Under the pieces are notes generated by a model. That model made no database searches. It was not told the origin of the DNA and worked only from the letters and a program-made list of their open reading frames with translations. The position numbers were made by a program, and so were the translations under genes. Below are positions 11,910 through 23,270 of a DNA stretch of 64,000 nt, piece after piece. Every line of letters begins with the position of its first letter. Position 1 is the stretch's first letter. The stretch comes from Erinaceus europaeus (lineage: Eukaryota > Chordata > Mammalia > Eulipotyphla > Erinaceidae). The DNA is taken from assembly GCF_950295315.1 (NCBI RefSeq), contig NC_080172.1, positions 80,929,118-80,993,117 of the forward strand, given 5' to 3'.

Positions 11910-12365
11910 AATACTACTCAAGTATAAAAAAAATGGTGACTTTACCGTTTAAAGCCCATCTTGGATGGAGCTTGAAAAATTCATGTTAAGTGAAATAAGT
12001 TAGAAACAGAGGATGTGTATGGGATCATCTCACTCTCAGGCAGAAGTTGAAAAACAAGATCAGAAAAGAAAACACAAGTAAAACTGGAACTGGAATTGGC
12101 GTATTGCACCAAAGTAAAAGACTCTGGGGTGGGTGGGTGGGGAGAATACAGATCCAAGAAGGATGACAGAGGATCTAGTGGGGGTTGTATTGTTATATGG
12201 AAAACTGGGAAATGTTTGCATGTACAAACTATTATATTTATTGTTGAATGTAAAACATTTATTCCCAATAAAGAAAATTTTAAAAAAGTATCAAGTACTA
12301 TTATTATTGTCTGTTTCGGTTTTCTTGTTTTTAGTCTCTCAAAGACATTTACTATAGAATTTCTG

Positions 12366-12660
12366 ATTCCTTGACAGTATTTTTATTGATTTAATAATGA
12401 TTGACAAGTGTAGGATAAAGGGCGTACAATTCCATATAATTCCTACTTCCAGAATACCGTTAACTGTAGACCTCTTGGATGTGATCTGGGGCGCATGTCT
12501 ATTTTTATTTAGCACAGGAAGACAGCAAGGAACCCTCCTCATTCTCTATAAAACTCATATTTCTACCAGTCCTGGAACACTCGGGCTTGACTCATTTTCC
12601 TTCAGACAGCACTTGATCCTTGACAACTTTTAATGCCTCTTTGGAGAGCAGTTGAGGGTT
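12366..12660. mobile_element. old L1 3' UTR remnant with inverted halves
   Basis: 12366-12505 resembles the minus strand of the type B L1 3' terminus (compare 3640-3720). From about 12505 the sequence resembles plus-strand mid-3' UTR ('gacagcaaggaacc', compare 7930-7950). Opposite halves in one insertion suggest twin priming, but the copy is diverged. Confidence 0.5.
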
Positions 12661-12799
12661 GTTTCATCTTTTTGTTTATGATCTTTCTACTTGTGGAGTT
12701 TTTTCCTTTTTTATATAACATATTAATAATCAGGATTAAGACATAGTTATAGCTTTTGTGCACCTAGATGAAACTGCTTGATTTTGTTTTGGATGAGAA

Positions 12800-13225
12800 A
12801 TTTATAATTTATATGTACCCCATGTTCATAGCAGCTTTATTCACAATAGCAAAAAAGTTGGAAACAACCAAAATACTCTTCAACAGATGATATATAGTGA
12901 TTATTTAGCAATAAAAAGATGTTGTTGTATCCTTTGAGATAAAGTGGATGGAATTGGAGAAAATTATTCTTAGTGAGGCAAGCAAGAAGACAACAGAGTA
13001 CTACATGAATGAAAACTATGGTTTCATTACTGTGTGGAATATAGAGAATTGAACATACAGGTGTGAAAAAAATGTCGACCTATCTGTAAGACTGTGGGAG
13101 AACAAAAGTGGTTATGAGGGTGGGGATGGGAACACATACCTTTGGTGCTAGGAAGGGTGAATGAAAAAAAAAAAAAAGGCTATACTGTAAAGCATTAACC
13201 CTTCAGTAAAAATAAGTAAATAAAA
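12800..13225 (+). mobile_element. old L1 ORF2 3' end plus 3' UTR
   Basis: It carries diverged equivalents of the ORF2 C-terminal coding sequence ('catgttcatagcagctttat', 'gtggatggaattggagaaaa') and ends near 13225 in an A-rich stretch. It is more diverged than the L1 at 6125-12287. Confidence 0.7.
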
Positions 13226-13229
13226 TTAA

Positions 13230-13509
13230 AAAGAGAAATTTATGGTCTGACATTTCAAATTGGTTTGTTACTTTTTCTTGTACATTTTTTTTTGTGAGAA
13301 GGTATAAATAAAGCTCAGAAATACATATTATGAATAATGTTATTTGGGAAATATATAGTTGAATTATACTCCCCAAATAATCTTGAAACAAACTAAATGC
13401 CTTCTCCCTATTGTGTGAAAATCCTTACACTCTAGATTAGAACTACAAATTAGCAATTCCAATTCCTTAAGTATGGAATATTTTTTCTATGGATTTCTAT
13501 ACATAAATT
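13230..13509. other. single-copy stretch
   Basis: No recognised element. Confidence 0.4.
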
Positions 13510-13525
13510 AGAAAATAGACATTTT

Positions 13526-13860
13526 TTTTTGCCTCCAGGGTTATTGCCGGGGCTTGGTGCCTGCACCACGAATCCACTGCTCCTGGAGACTATTTTTTCC
13601 CCTTTTTTTGCCCTTGTTTTATCATTGTTGTGGTTATTATTACTGTTGTTGTTGCTGCTGTCGTTGGATAGCACAGATAAATCGAGAGAGGAGGGGAGAC
13701 AAAGAGGAGAGAAAGATAGACACCTGCAGATCTGCTTCACCGCCTGGCCTGTGAAGTGACTCCCCTGCAGGTGGGGAGCCAGGGCTTGAACCGGGATCCT
13801 TATGCCGGTCCTTGGCGCTTCACGCGACATGCTCTACCACTGCGCTACCGCCTGACTCCC
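13526..13860 (-). mobile_element. SINE type 1, long form
   Basis: A complete minus-strand copy. The 5' tRNA-like head lies at 13790-13860 and includes the B-box 'ggttcaagccctggct'. The body has the 'ctccccacctgcagg' block and a CAA-rich linker, and the 3' extension ends in a T run at 13521-13530. The TSD 'agaaaatanacatttt' (one mismatch) lies at 13510-13525 and 13861-13876. Confidence 0.92.
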
Positions 13861-13876
13861 AGAAAATATACATTTT

Positions 13877-14502
13877 ATTACTTTTTTGTTTTCTTACAAT
13901 TGATGGAAAGAGAGGAGTGCCATATTAATTTATTTTTAAATTTATTTTCTTAAAAATATTTTATTGGGGCATCACATTTTCTGACTTTCTAATCCTCTTC
14001 AACTCCTTTGAGTAGGAGGTGGGACTGTAAATTGATTTATTTTTAAATGGAATCTTACCATTATAAAATTTTAGTGTTGGAGAATGATAAAACTAGTGAA
14101 CAGGAATATAATACTGATTAGTGACAAAATTGTATGTATAAAATGACTTATGGATTTATTAACTATATGTAACCACCAATTTTATACTGTATAAGGTTAG
14201 TAGGCATAAGTAAGACAGTAGATTCAATCTCAAGCCTTCTATTTGAGACAATTTTCTTAATAAGTTTATTTTTTCTCACTGAACATTATAAAGTAGCTAA
14301 GTTTTTAAAAGTTAAATACTACATATTCTTATAGCAATGAGAAAAGAGGCAGAATTGAAAACTTTTGACAGTATGAAAAAAACTTGTGCTTTTCAGGTTT
14401 TTTTTCTATTTTAACTATGGGGGCATAATGTTTTATACACTCATTACAAGTTTTAATGTGACTCTCTGGTAAAAATAATTGAATTTTAAAAATATTAAGT
14501 AA
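13877..14502. other. AT-rich single-copy stretch
   Basis: Nothing recognised. Confidence 0.4.
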
Positions 14503-14844
14503 GGGCCTGGGCAGTAGCACAGTGGGTAAAGCTCATAGGGTAAAGCGCAAGGACCAGCGTAAGGATCCCAGTTTGAGTCTCCGACTCCCCACCTGCAGGG
14601 GGGTCATTTCATAAGTGGTGGAGCAGGTCTGCAGGTATCTATCTTTCTCTCCCCCTCTCTATATTCCCCTCCTCTCTCAATTTCTCTCTGTCCTATCCAA
14701 CAACAATGACAACAATAATAACAATAATAAACAACAAGAGCAACAAAAAGGGACAAAATGGCCTTCAGGAGTAGTGGCATCGTAGTACAGGCATTAAACC
14801 CAGCAATATTCCTGGAGGCAACAAACAAACAAACAAACAAACAA
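14503..14844 (+). mobile_element. SINE type 1, long form with (CAAA)n tail
   Basis: It has a head with a duplicated 'gggtaaagc' segment, the conserved 'ctccccacctgcagg' block, a CT-rich body, a CAA-rich linker and the long-form 3' extension. It ends in a (CAAA)n tail at 14818-14844. Confidence 0.88.
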
Positions 14845-15950
14845 CCCTAAATGTCCTATTCCAGGCTTCAGAGAATTCAAAAAGAAGGGAATAAAGAGGA
14901 TTCTTCCATTTGTTTTTCATAAAATGAATTAGCAGTGATGAAGTATAATAGTAATGTAGTAATGTTGTTATATATATGTATCAGGAAGCAAATAAATGTT
15001 TTTACATCACATGCCCTTTTGCTCATTTAAAAAATCGCTGTATCCTGAAACTTTCAAACATATCCGCTAGAAACACAATTCTTCAAGTAATCCTCAAAAA
15101 AACTTTTTGCTCCATTTGATTCATCAATTGAAAGTAAATAATTACACATCATTCTATCCTTACTGCAGTAACTACAATTTAGGGTAAAGGTAAACAAATA
15201 ACTTTACCTGATGAGAATTCTTTTTGTTTTCCTGCAAAAGAAATCCAGTAAATAAATGTGAAAAGTTTTAAAAATTAATACATAATGGAACAGATAGGTG
15301 AAAGGCTTTTTGGAAACTTTACACTGAGATATGGGTTGTCACTGCTATGACTGCTACTAAGTATCACTAGAATAGGTGAATCTGTTTATGTATCTCTCAA
15401 GAGAAATAGTACCACCTATGTAGGTTGATTATGCATTTCCTAATCTTTTATGGCTTAACATCTGTTTATAAGAAAAATGGAAATATAAATCTCATACACA
15501 TACACATATCAATCCAAAATATGAGCCATTTTTTATTTTAAATAAACCATAGCTCCGAATTACGGTCTTCCTTATATATTCTGCTGTAGACCACACATTT
15601 CCTTCTTTCTATGCTTTGAAATACTGTAGTCTCTTTGGATGAAACTCTGTATCATTTCTCAAGGACTACACAATCTTCTAGTCATATTTAATATATTATT
15701 CTGTAATCTACAAAAGTCAACTTGAATCCTTCCGTTCTTTTCCTCTGTATTCCTACTCCTTTGAACCATTGCCTTTTCTTACCCCTTTTTGTATGCTAGT
15801 CTTCCTACTGCAGGAATATGATTAGAAAAGAGGCAGCATTCTAAACTTTTGAGTGTGAAGAAGATGAGTACTTTTCAGTTTTGTACTTAAACTACTGAGG
15901 ACATGCTTTACATTCATTAAAAGTTTTAATGTAAGTCTTTGACTATCCCC
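14845..15950. other. 1.1-kb single-copy stretch
   Basis: AT-rich sequence with no recognised repeat, RNA gene or convincing exon. Confidence 0.4.
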
Positions 15951-15964
15951 CAACCTCCACTCTT

Positions 15965-16257
15965 TTTTTTTAAATTTTTAAAATATTTATTTAATTTATT
16001 TATTCCCTTTTGTTGCCCTTGTTGTTTTATTGTTGCAGTTATTATTGTTGTCGTCGTTGTTGGATAGGACAGAGAGAAATGGAGAGAGGAGGGGAAGACA
16101 GAGAGGAGGAGAGAAAGATAGACACCTGCAGACCTGCTTCACCTGTGAAGCGACTCCCCTACAGGTGGGGATCCGGGGTTCGAACCGGGATCCTTATGCC
16201 GGTCCTTGTGCTTTGCGCCACCTGCACTTAACCCGCTGCGCTACAGCCTGACTCCCT
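15965..16257 (-). mobile_element. SINE type 1 with exact 14-bp TSD
   Basis: A minus-strand copy without the long-form extension. The B-box is clear as 'ggttcgaac' on the minus strand near 16177-16185. The exact TSD 'caacctccactctt' is at 15951-15964 and 16258-16271. Confidence 0.95.
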
Positions 16258-16271
16258 CAACCTCCACTCTT

Positions 16272-17657
16272 GTAAAAATCCCAAAGAGAGGAGAAAAAAA
16301 AATAGAAACTCTGTTTACAAAATGAGTAAATGAAGAAAAACAAAGTATTATTAAGTGTGTGTTGTAGTGATTTTTTCCTTGCAATTCCCAAATCTTGCAC
16401 TTTTGGCATTCTAGGGAGAAATGCTAGAACTTGGCCCTCTTATATGGAGGCTGGCTTTGGGTGATTTTTATTTAATTCATGACCCTCCCCCCCCTTTTTT
16501 TTTTCCTCTTAACAATCTACAACTTTGCCTTGGGAAGCAAGAATATATTTCCATTGCTTCCATTTCACTGCAGCCATCTTCTTTTTCTTCTTCTGATTTT
16601 TAACACCATTCAGAGCAGCCCTTTCTAGACAACCTTCCTTCCCACAGGCTTTCCAAAATCTATTACTGTTTATTGTTTATTGCTATATTATGTTATTATG
16701 GAATGGAGGGTGAACTTCATATTATTTTTCTTACCATGCCATATTGTGTACATTTCAAAGGAATTTTTCCCTGAAGCTCTGTCAGGCATCTCGGGACCAT
16801 GCTTTGTAGAATCCATCTCTGCAGAGTAAAAGATCTGAGCCTTGTGCCTTTTTGCAGACTATTTCCATTGCTACAGAATTCCTATGAGGAAAGCAGTGGG
16901 GAGATACTGAATCCTATAGGCAAATTCTTAAAGCTGTCAGTTTCCTAACTCTCTTGGCTTGTTTCTGTTTGCCCTAAGTGTGCTGTATATCTTTCTGAAG
17001 TGCAAACAGGAGGCTCCTTTGGGCAAAAGCAGAGACTCCCATGACTTTACTTTTCTTAGATAACTAGGTGTCCTCTGTTTACCTGAGAAGTTCAGTTTCC
17101 TTTCAGTGGACTAACTGAAAATCATGAAGTTCATAAACTTTGATAAGTATGATAGTTACTTCTTACATTGGTTGCTATTTTAAACAATCCCACAACTTTC
17201 AGGTGTTCATTTCTTTTCACAGGTTAATAACAGTACATGAAAGGTAATTGAGGGATGATTCAGAACCAAAGCATTTGAGAGAATAGTGATGGATTGTCTA
17301 AGGAATATCAGGAATTGGTTCATGTCTCATTCTCAAGGTCCTTACAAAACAAACTAGTTCTGTGATGAATTAAAAAAATAAGAGAGGTTTTCAGGATTAG
17401 GTAGAAAATGTAAAAAGGTGTTCTGAACAAATAAAGACTTCAGATAACATGAGAATAAACAGAAGTTGTGAGATGAGGATAAGAATTGTGTCAAGTGTCC
17501 TCTAGAGTAGAAAGACCAAATGGCTCAGAAACAATTTGTCTGCAGTAAAAATTCTGGGTTGTGAGCCCAGTAGACTAGAGACTTGTTATTAAGCAACTGA
17601 AAGGGTGCTAACTCACAAGCTAAAACTGTAATATCTTAAGATGACGTCAGAAACACT
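16272..17657. other. 1.4-kb single-copy stretch
   Basis: No repeat or gene recognised. A C/T run lies at 16485-16506. Confidence 0.4.
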
Positions 17658-17675
17658 TATGAGTGTTATTTTCTT

Positions 17676-18037
17676 TTTTTATTTATTATTTTTTTTCCTC
17701 CAGGGTTATTGCTGGGCTCGGTGCCTGCACCATGAATCCACCGCTCCTGGAGGCCATTTTTCCCCCTTTTTGTTGCCCTAGTTGTTGCAGCCTCGTTGCG
17801 GATATTATTGCCATTGTTGACGTTGCTTTGTTGTTGGATAGGACAGAGAGAAATGGAGAGAGGAGGGGAAGACAGAGAGAGAGGGGAGAGAAAGATAGAC
17901 ACCTGCAGACCTGCTTCACCGCCCGTGAAGCGACTCCCCTGCAGGTGGGGAGCCAGGGGCTCGAACCGGGATCCTTACACAGGTCCCTGCGCTTTGTGCC
18001 ACGTGCACTTAACCCACTGCGCCACCGCCCGACTCCC
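17676..18037 (-). mobile_element. SINE type 1, long form with exact 18-bp TSD
   Basis: The exact TSD 'tatgagtgttattttctt' lies at 17658-17675 and 18038-18055. Head, body, linker and the long-form extension are all present. The well-preserved boxes make this one of the best reference copies in the window. Confidence 0.96.
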
Positions 18038-18280
18038 TATGAGTGTTATTTTCTTAAGGCAATTTAGCCATAGAATTTACCAGAAAAAAAAAAGAAATAA
18101 TGGTAAGAGCAAAAGAAAAACAGTTATTGCATAAAAAGCAAAGGAAAGAGTAATTATGGAAGGTATACTCAAAGAAATTTTCTAGTGACTAACAGGCCAG
18201 GCCCTTTGTTGCATTATCTCGGTCTCCATCCAATAATAAATAAATAAATCTTTAAAAATGTTTAAATTTTTTGAAGTACA

Positions 18281-18500
18281 GGGAGTGGGTGGTGGCACAC
18301 CTGGTTGAGCACACATATTACAATATTCAAGGACCCAGGTTTCAGCCCTCAGTCCCCACCTTCAGGGGTAAAGCTTCATGAGTGGTGAATCAGTGCTGCA
18401 GTTTTTTTGCAGCACTGATTCTGTTTCTCTCCCTCTCTCTCTCTCTCCTCCCTTCTTGATTTCTGACTGTCTCTATCCAATGAATAAATATAATGTAGAA
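18281..18500 (+). mobile_element. SINE type 2 carrying a perfect hairpin
   Basis: The type 2 head is 'gggagtgggtggtggcacac', with the 'gttgagcacaca' segment and a B-box-like 'aggtttcagccct'. A 13-bp perfect inverted repeat (18388-18400 with 18408-18420, 7-nt loop) replaces the normal sequence after 'gtgctgca'. The tail is A/G-rich. Confidence 0.85.
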
Positions 18501-18529
18501 AGAAAGGAAGAAAGAGAAATGTGAAAGTC

Positions 18530-19035
18530 CATATACACAATGGAATACTATGCAATTGTTAAAATCATGTAGTTATCTCCTTTGCAATAGTTTTGTCATA
18601 ACTTGAAGGTATCATGTTGAGTGAAATAAGGCAGAGGGAGAACAACCAATACCAAATGATCACACGTAGGTGAAACTTAAAAAGAAATAAAGTAAAAGAA
18701 AACATAAGTTGAAACTTGGATCAAAAACAAAGGGTTGAATGAAAGGACCCTGGGTTCCTGGTGCACTATTGGCGAGGTGACCCTACTTTGGGGTAGTGTG
18801 GAAGAGATACCTATTAAGGGGAAAACAGAAAGCAGAACTTGGACTGGAGCTGGTGTATTGCACCAAAGTAAAAGACATTGAGGTGCAGGGGGAAGTTTCA
18901 GGTCCTGGAACATGAAGGCAGAGGAGGACCTAGTGGGGGTTGAATTGCTATGTAGAAAATTGAGAAATTTTATGCATGTACATACTTCTGTATTTTACTA
19001 TTGACTGTAAACCATTAATCCCCAATAAAGAAATT
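18530..19035 (+). mobile_element. L1 3' end (ORF2 tail plus type A 3' UTR)
   Basis: The ORF2 3' coding remnant 'aatggaatactatgcaattg' (18539 onward) is followed by the type A 3' UTR with 'attgcaccaaagtaaaag' and the terminal 'ccccaataaag' and A tail. 5'-truncated. Confidence 0.83.
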
Positions 19036-19044
19036 AAAAAAAAA

Positions 19045-19395
19045 ATTGTGCTACATTTATGTGATGGAATACTACTCAGCTGTTAAAAATGATGAAGTTG
19101 TATATTGGATTGAACTGAAAGACATAACATTAGTGAGATAAGCCAAAAAGAATAGGACAGATACCAAATTATTTCACTTATAAATGGGACTTAATATATA
19201 GGAACAAGGAGGGTTAATCCAAAGTGAAATGTGGACTGGGTATGGGGTATTGCATCAAAACAAAGGAATCTGTGGAAAGAGGAGGAGTGAGGGGTAGAAA
19301 AAAAAATGATGGGGTCCTGGTGCAAACAGAAATTGTGCTCATATATCAATGACTGCACTACAAAGCATTAATTCTCTCAATAAAATAACACAAAG
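19045..19395 (+). mobile_element. older L1 3' end directly downstream
   Basis: It starts again with an ORF2 tail ('gatggaatactactcagctg') and a diverged type A 3' UTR, ending 'ctctcaataaaataacac'. Its greater divergence than 18530-19035 makes it an older insertion and possibly the target of that one. Confidence 0.75.
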
Positions 19396-19589
19396 GTCTT
19401 ATCAAACATTAATAAATACTATAAAACATTTTGAAAATGGATTATGCATTATAGTATCATATTACTATTTTTATTGAAATTAGATATATTTAAGTCTTTA
19501 TTTCAAACTTAGAGAATGTGGTGAAAAGTTGCTCATTATTTTAAGAATCAACTTATAATTATTATTATTTATTTGCTAACAAAAATTTA

Positions 19590-19800
19590 ATGCCACCAGG
19601 GTTATTGCTGTAGCACAATGCCTGCATGAATCATTGCTCCCAGTTGACATTTTCTTATCCCCTTCCCTTCTTCCTTCCTTGCTTTTTTCCTTGCTTCCTT
19701 CCTTCTGATAGGGCTGAGAGAAAATTAGGGGGTGAGAGAAAGAAAGAGACCTGCAACACTGCTTCACCTCTTGTGAAGCTTCGTTTGTGCAGGAAAGGCA
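19590..19800 (-). mobile_element. SINE remnant, type 1-like, head missing
   Basis: The minus-strand 3' extension ('ccaccagggttattgctg') is followed by a (TTCC)n-like tract (19661-19706) and part of the body. The tRNA-like head is absent or diverged beyond 19790. Confidence 0.65.
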
Positions 19801-19886
19801 ATGCTAATTTTAAAAAGCTTTTTTTTTGTAAGTAGAGTTTTCAAAATCACATGTACCTTTAGAAGCATACAAAGAGGAAAGAATTA

Positions 19887-20108
19887 GAGGCTGGGCAGGG
19901 GCACACCTGGCTGAGTGCACGATGTACAAGGGCCCAGGTTCCAGGCCCTGGTCTCCACCTGCAGGGGGAAAGCTTTGCAAGGGGTGAAGTAGGGCTTCAA
20001 GTGTTTCTCTGTCTTTCTCCCTCTCTATCTCGCCCTTTCCTCTTGATTTCTCTCTGTCACTATCCAATAATAAATAAAGATAATAAAAATTGCTGACTTG
20101 AGAAAAAA
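19887..20108 (+). mobile_element. SINE type 2 with exact 18-bp TSD
   Basis: The exact TSD 'acaaagaggaaagaatta' lies at 19869-19886 and 20109-20126. The copy has the type 2 head ('aggctgggcaggggcacacc'), the 'tccacctgcagggggaaagc' block, a CT-rich body and an AAT/GATAA-rich tail. Confidence 0.95.
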
Positions 20109-20372
20109 ACAAAGAGGAAAGAATTATGAGAATTCAGAAAGACTTCTACAAAATTGGGTGTATGTTCCCATTTATTTGTGTATGTTTTTAAAATTATTGT
20201 ACCTTGTTCTATTCTGTCTGGCACTTTAAATGACTCTTTTTAGAAATGAAATCTCAATGATTTAAGGAGCCTTGAATGCACACATAGACAATAATTCAGG
20301 CTTGATACACAGTCTAACAAAAGCATAGTTGTGTAAACAGTACATCTTAAAATGCTTCTTTTAAGAAGAAAA

Positions 20373-20585
20373 TGTTAATTTTTATTATCTTTATTTATTG
20401 AATAGAGACAGCCAGAAATCAAGGGGGTAGAGGGAGATATAGAGGGAGAGAGACAGAGGGACACCTGCAGCACTGCTTCACCACTCGCAAAACTTTACAC
20501 TTGCAAGGTAGTGACCAGGGGCTCGAACCTGGGTCCATGTGCACTGTAATATATGCAGTCAACCAGATGCACTACTATCTGGCCC
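20373..20585 (-). mobile_element. SINE type 2
   Basis: A minus-strand copy with the T-rich tail at the left, 'cagcactgcttcaccactcg', and a B-box read as 'ggttcgagcccctgg' on the minus strand. The head ends at 'ctatctggcccc'. Confidence 0.88.
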
Positions 20586-20687
20586 CAAGATGAAGACATT
20601 TTATAGAATAATATCATAATGTATTTAGGGACATTTTCCCCTGTTTTCCCACTGTCTTCCTCAGTGTCTTTGACTATAAAAATGTCC

Positions 20688-21436
20688 TATTTCCCTCTCT
20701 CTTTCTCTAGTGGGGCGGGGTTCTAGGGAATCAGATCTCACATTGGTGAGATCCTCTGTCCAGGGAAGTCTGGTAGGCATCATGCTAGCATCTGGAACCT
20801 GGTGGCTGAAAAGAGAGTTAACATAAAGCCAAACAAGTTGTTGACTAATCATGAACCTAAAGGCTGGAGTAGTGCAGATGAAGAGTTTAGGGGAGGGATG
20901 GTCTCTGTTTTGTAGGTAGCTAGTAGGCATATTATAGTTATATTCCAAAGGGCCTGTGGCTATACTAGTTTGTTTTTTTTTTCTTTTTTCCCCTGAGCTG
21001 AAATCTGATATGCAAGTGGATCCAAGTTATTGTCTGGGAGATGATGTCATGACTGGAAAAAGGACCAGCTGCATCAGGGAAGAGAGTAGCTCCCAAATAC
21101 GGGAAAGGCGTATAAATATTGTTGACTATAAACCCCATCAATCTGATGTGATCTGGGTCCCGTATTCAGCTTAGGAGCCTATAGAGACAGGCTAGGAGTA
21201 TGGATCCACCTGTCAATGCCCATGTTCAGCTGGGAAGCAATTACAAAAGCCAGACCTTCTACCTTCTGCATCCCACAATGACCTTGGGTCCATACTCCCA
21301 GAGGGATAAAGAATAGGAAAGCTATTGGGGAACTGGAGGGAATATGGAGTTCTGGTGGTGGGAATTGTATGGAGTTGTACCCCTATTATCCTATGGTTTT
21401 GTCAGTGTTTCCTTTTTATAAATAAATTTTTAAAAG
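20688..21436 (+). mobile_element. L1 3' UTR with twin-priming inversion
   Basis: 21179-21436 is plus-strand type B 3' terminus with an A-rich tail. 20688-21178 is the preceding part of the same 3' UTR in inverted orientation (compare the minus-strand L1 at 51540-52010). The two halves meet at nearly adjacent L1 coordinates. That is the signature of twin priming during target-primed reverse transcription. The TSD is only approximate. Confidence 0.82.
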
Positions 21437-22502
21437 TCCTTTTGTGTTTTTAATATTCCAAGTATGGGGGGGGGCAGGAATGAGTTTTGCTTATTATAAC
21501 AAAATTCCAGTAGCTTAGCAAACTTCTGCTATTAATGGAATTAAATATTTAGTTAAAAATTATACCAGGTGAAGAATATAATCATTATTTTAAAACTTCT
21601 GCAATTCTATTTAGGCATCTCAACCTCAACCTGACTGTTTTAATGCCCATGTATAACATGATTGGTAAACATGGTGTTCTTGTTTAAACTACAGACATTT
21701 AATATTTATCTAGTAAATTTCACTTATCACAATAGTAATTTCACTTCTCACTTATCACATGTCCCACAAAGAAGAGAAAGTAGTCCTGTGCAGTGTTTAT
21801 TGGAGACAACAGGATCAGTAAAGATAAAAATGATTTTTAATTCTGAAACTAAGCTGTGAAAGAAAGGATTTGACTTTTTGTGGCATGTCATATACCAGAG
21901 CTTAAATCATAAGCTGAAGAATTTGAAACAAAAATAAGGCTTGTGAAACATTCACTTTCCTTTACTAAATCAGGCAACACAAACTAATTTTGTAAAGTTT
22001 CCCTATTAAACCATAGTAATATACCTACTTAAAAGATGAGCACATACTGGTTAACATTTCAAATTGGATTCTAAACATAGGAAGGTGTCTTGGTTAAATT
22101 CCTCTAGTTTAGAATAAGATTGACAGACTTATTTTGTATAAAACCTGCCAGTATGTGTTTCCTGAGGAAAGCAACCCATATTGAATTTCTTCCATAGAAA
22201 GTATGGACATCTGGAGAGGAAAGGATGCTCCCTGGGGGAAAATTCACAGATAATTCTTCATAATTCTATTTTAATTAGAACAGACATCTAAGCAGTACAT
22301 TGGTTCATTTATATACTCATTTAATAAATATTTATTTACAAAGAATCTTCCATGTGCTAGACACTTCAAGATTCTTGTCATATAATTGTAAAACAAAGAA
22401 TTGGCCCTCCTGCAGCTTATATTCTTATAGTAATCAGAAGAGAATGAAAGTGACATCTTAACAGAGTTATCTGTAAGTCTCAAAACTTTACAGTGGTAGT
22501 GA
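21437..22502. other. 1.07-kb single-copy stretch
   Basis: Nothing recognised except a G run near 21467-21474. Confidence 0.4.
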
Positions 22503-22602
22503 TTTTTTTTTAACCAGGGCAGGGCAGGGGATTGAACCTGGGACTTTGGAGCCTCAGGCATGAGAGTCTCTTTGCATAACCATTATGCTATCTACCCCCA
22601 CC
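22503..22602 (-). mobile_element. SINE type 3, shortened
   Basis: The minus strand reads the type 3 head ('ggtagatagcataatggtta') and B-box ('caggttcaatcccc'), then runs into a T run at the left. Confidence 0.8.
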
Positions 22603-22669
22603 TATACTAATAATTTTTAAAGTTGCTCTTTACAGTCTTATTTATTTTTCATGTTAATTATTATTATTA

Positions 22670-22833
22670 TTTTTACATCCAGTTCTATCACTGAGACTTG
22701 TTGCCTGTACAACTCAACTGCTCCAGGTGGCCACGGTTTGTTTATTTCTCTTTTTCTTTCTTTCCTTTTTTTTTTTTTTTTTGATAGAAACAGAGAGAGG
22801 GGTGAGAGCAGGAGGCAGAAGGAGAAGAAGAGG

Positions 22834-22873
<40 letters not shown>

Positions 22874-22996
22874 ACTGTAGCATTGTTCCACTACTCCAGA
22901 AGCTTCCCCCATGCAAGTGGGTACTTGGGGCTTGAACCGATTTACTCAAACCCGATAAACATCTCTGTGAAGTGTACCACCACCCGGTCTTCTCCC
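22670..22996 (-). mobile_element. SINE, long form, with (GA)n expansion
   Basis: The minus-strand copy has the 3' extension at the left, a T run at 22769-22783, a purine tract dominated by GA (22830-22873) and a diverged head near 22930-22996. Confidence 0.75.
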
Positions 22997-23049
22997 TTTT
23001 ATGTAGTTAATCTAGGTAGAAGGAATAAGTGCTTAAAGAAGCTGGTAGT

Positions 23050-23270
23050 AGGGAGTTGGGCGGTAACGCAGCGGGTTAAGTGCACGTGGCGAAAAGCGCA
23101 AGGACTGGCCCTAGGTTCCAGGTTAGAAACCCCAGCTCTCCACCTGCAGGGCAGTCGCTTCACAGATGGTGAAGCAGGTCTACAGGTGTCTTTCTCTCCC
23201 CCTCTGTCTTCCCCTCCTCTCTCCATTTCTCTCTGTCCTATCCAATAATGACATTAATAACATTAATATT
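23050..23270 (+). mobile_element. SINE type 1
   Basis: The head 'gggagttgggcggtaacgca' and A-box region 'gcagcgggttaag' are close to the family pattern. The body is complete to 'ctctgtcctatccaataatg', followed by an ATTAAT-rich tail. Confidence 0.92.

Larger units (their letters stand above)
6940..11930 (+). pseudogene. L1 ORF2p remnant (endonuclease and reverse transcriptase), interrupted
   Basis: The start of the endonuclease domain ('VNGLNAPIKRQR') is readable at about 6958-7000. It resumes after the inner L1 with 'ETHLTQQDKHRLK' near 8827, '[12 protein letters not shown]' near 9130 and the catalytic 'SDHSGIK' near 9380. Reverse transcriptase follows: '[19 protein letters not shown]' near 10660-10720 and the active-site box 'FADDMIVY' near 10790. 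The thumb region is at 10913-11218. About 0.5 kb is deleted at 11343, and the C-terminal domain follows at 11350-11836. Several stops and frameshifts are present, and the 11860-11910 segment has become a TG/TA repeat. Confidence 0.87.
6125..12287 (+). mobile_element. L1 retrotransposon, 5'-truncated, split by a second L1
   Basis: A plus-strand L1 that begins inside ORF1 (about 6136) and runs through the ORF1 C-terminal domain (to about 6858), a short inter-ORF spacer and ORF2, ending in a type A 3' UTR with an A-rich tail near 12270-12287. It is interrupted at 7022-8794 by another L1. It also lacks about 0.5 kb of ORF2 at about 11343, judged against the minus-strand L1 at 51248-59742. Frameshifts and stops make it inactive. 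The 5' boundary and TSD were not resolved. Confidence 0.88.

Noticed and set aside
17663..18067. 134-codon ORF
   Set aside because: It lies almost wholly within a type 1 SINE defined by an 18-bp TSD.
22638..23248. ORFs of 94-173 codons with Arg/Glu- or Ser/Phe-rich repeats
   Set aside because: They are translations of the CT/GA-rich body and tail of SINEs, not proteins.
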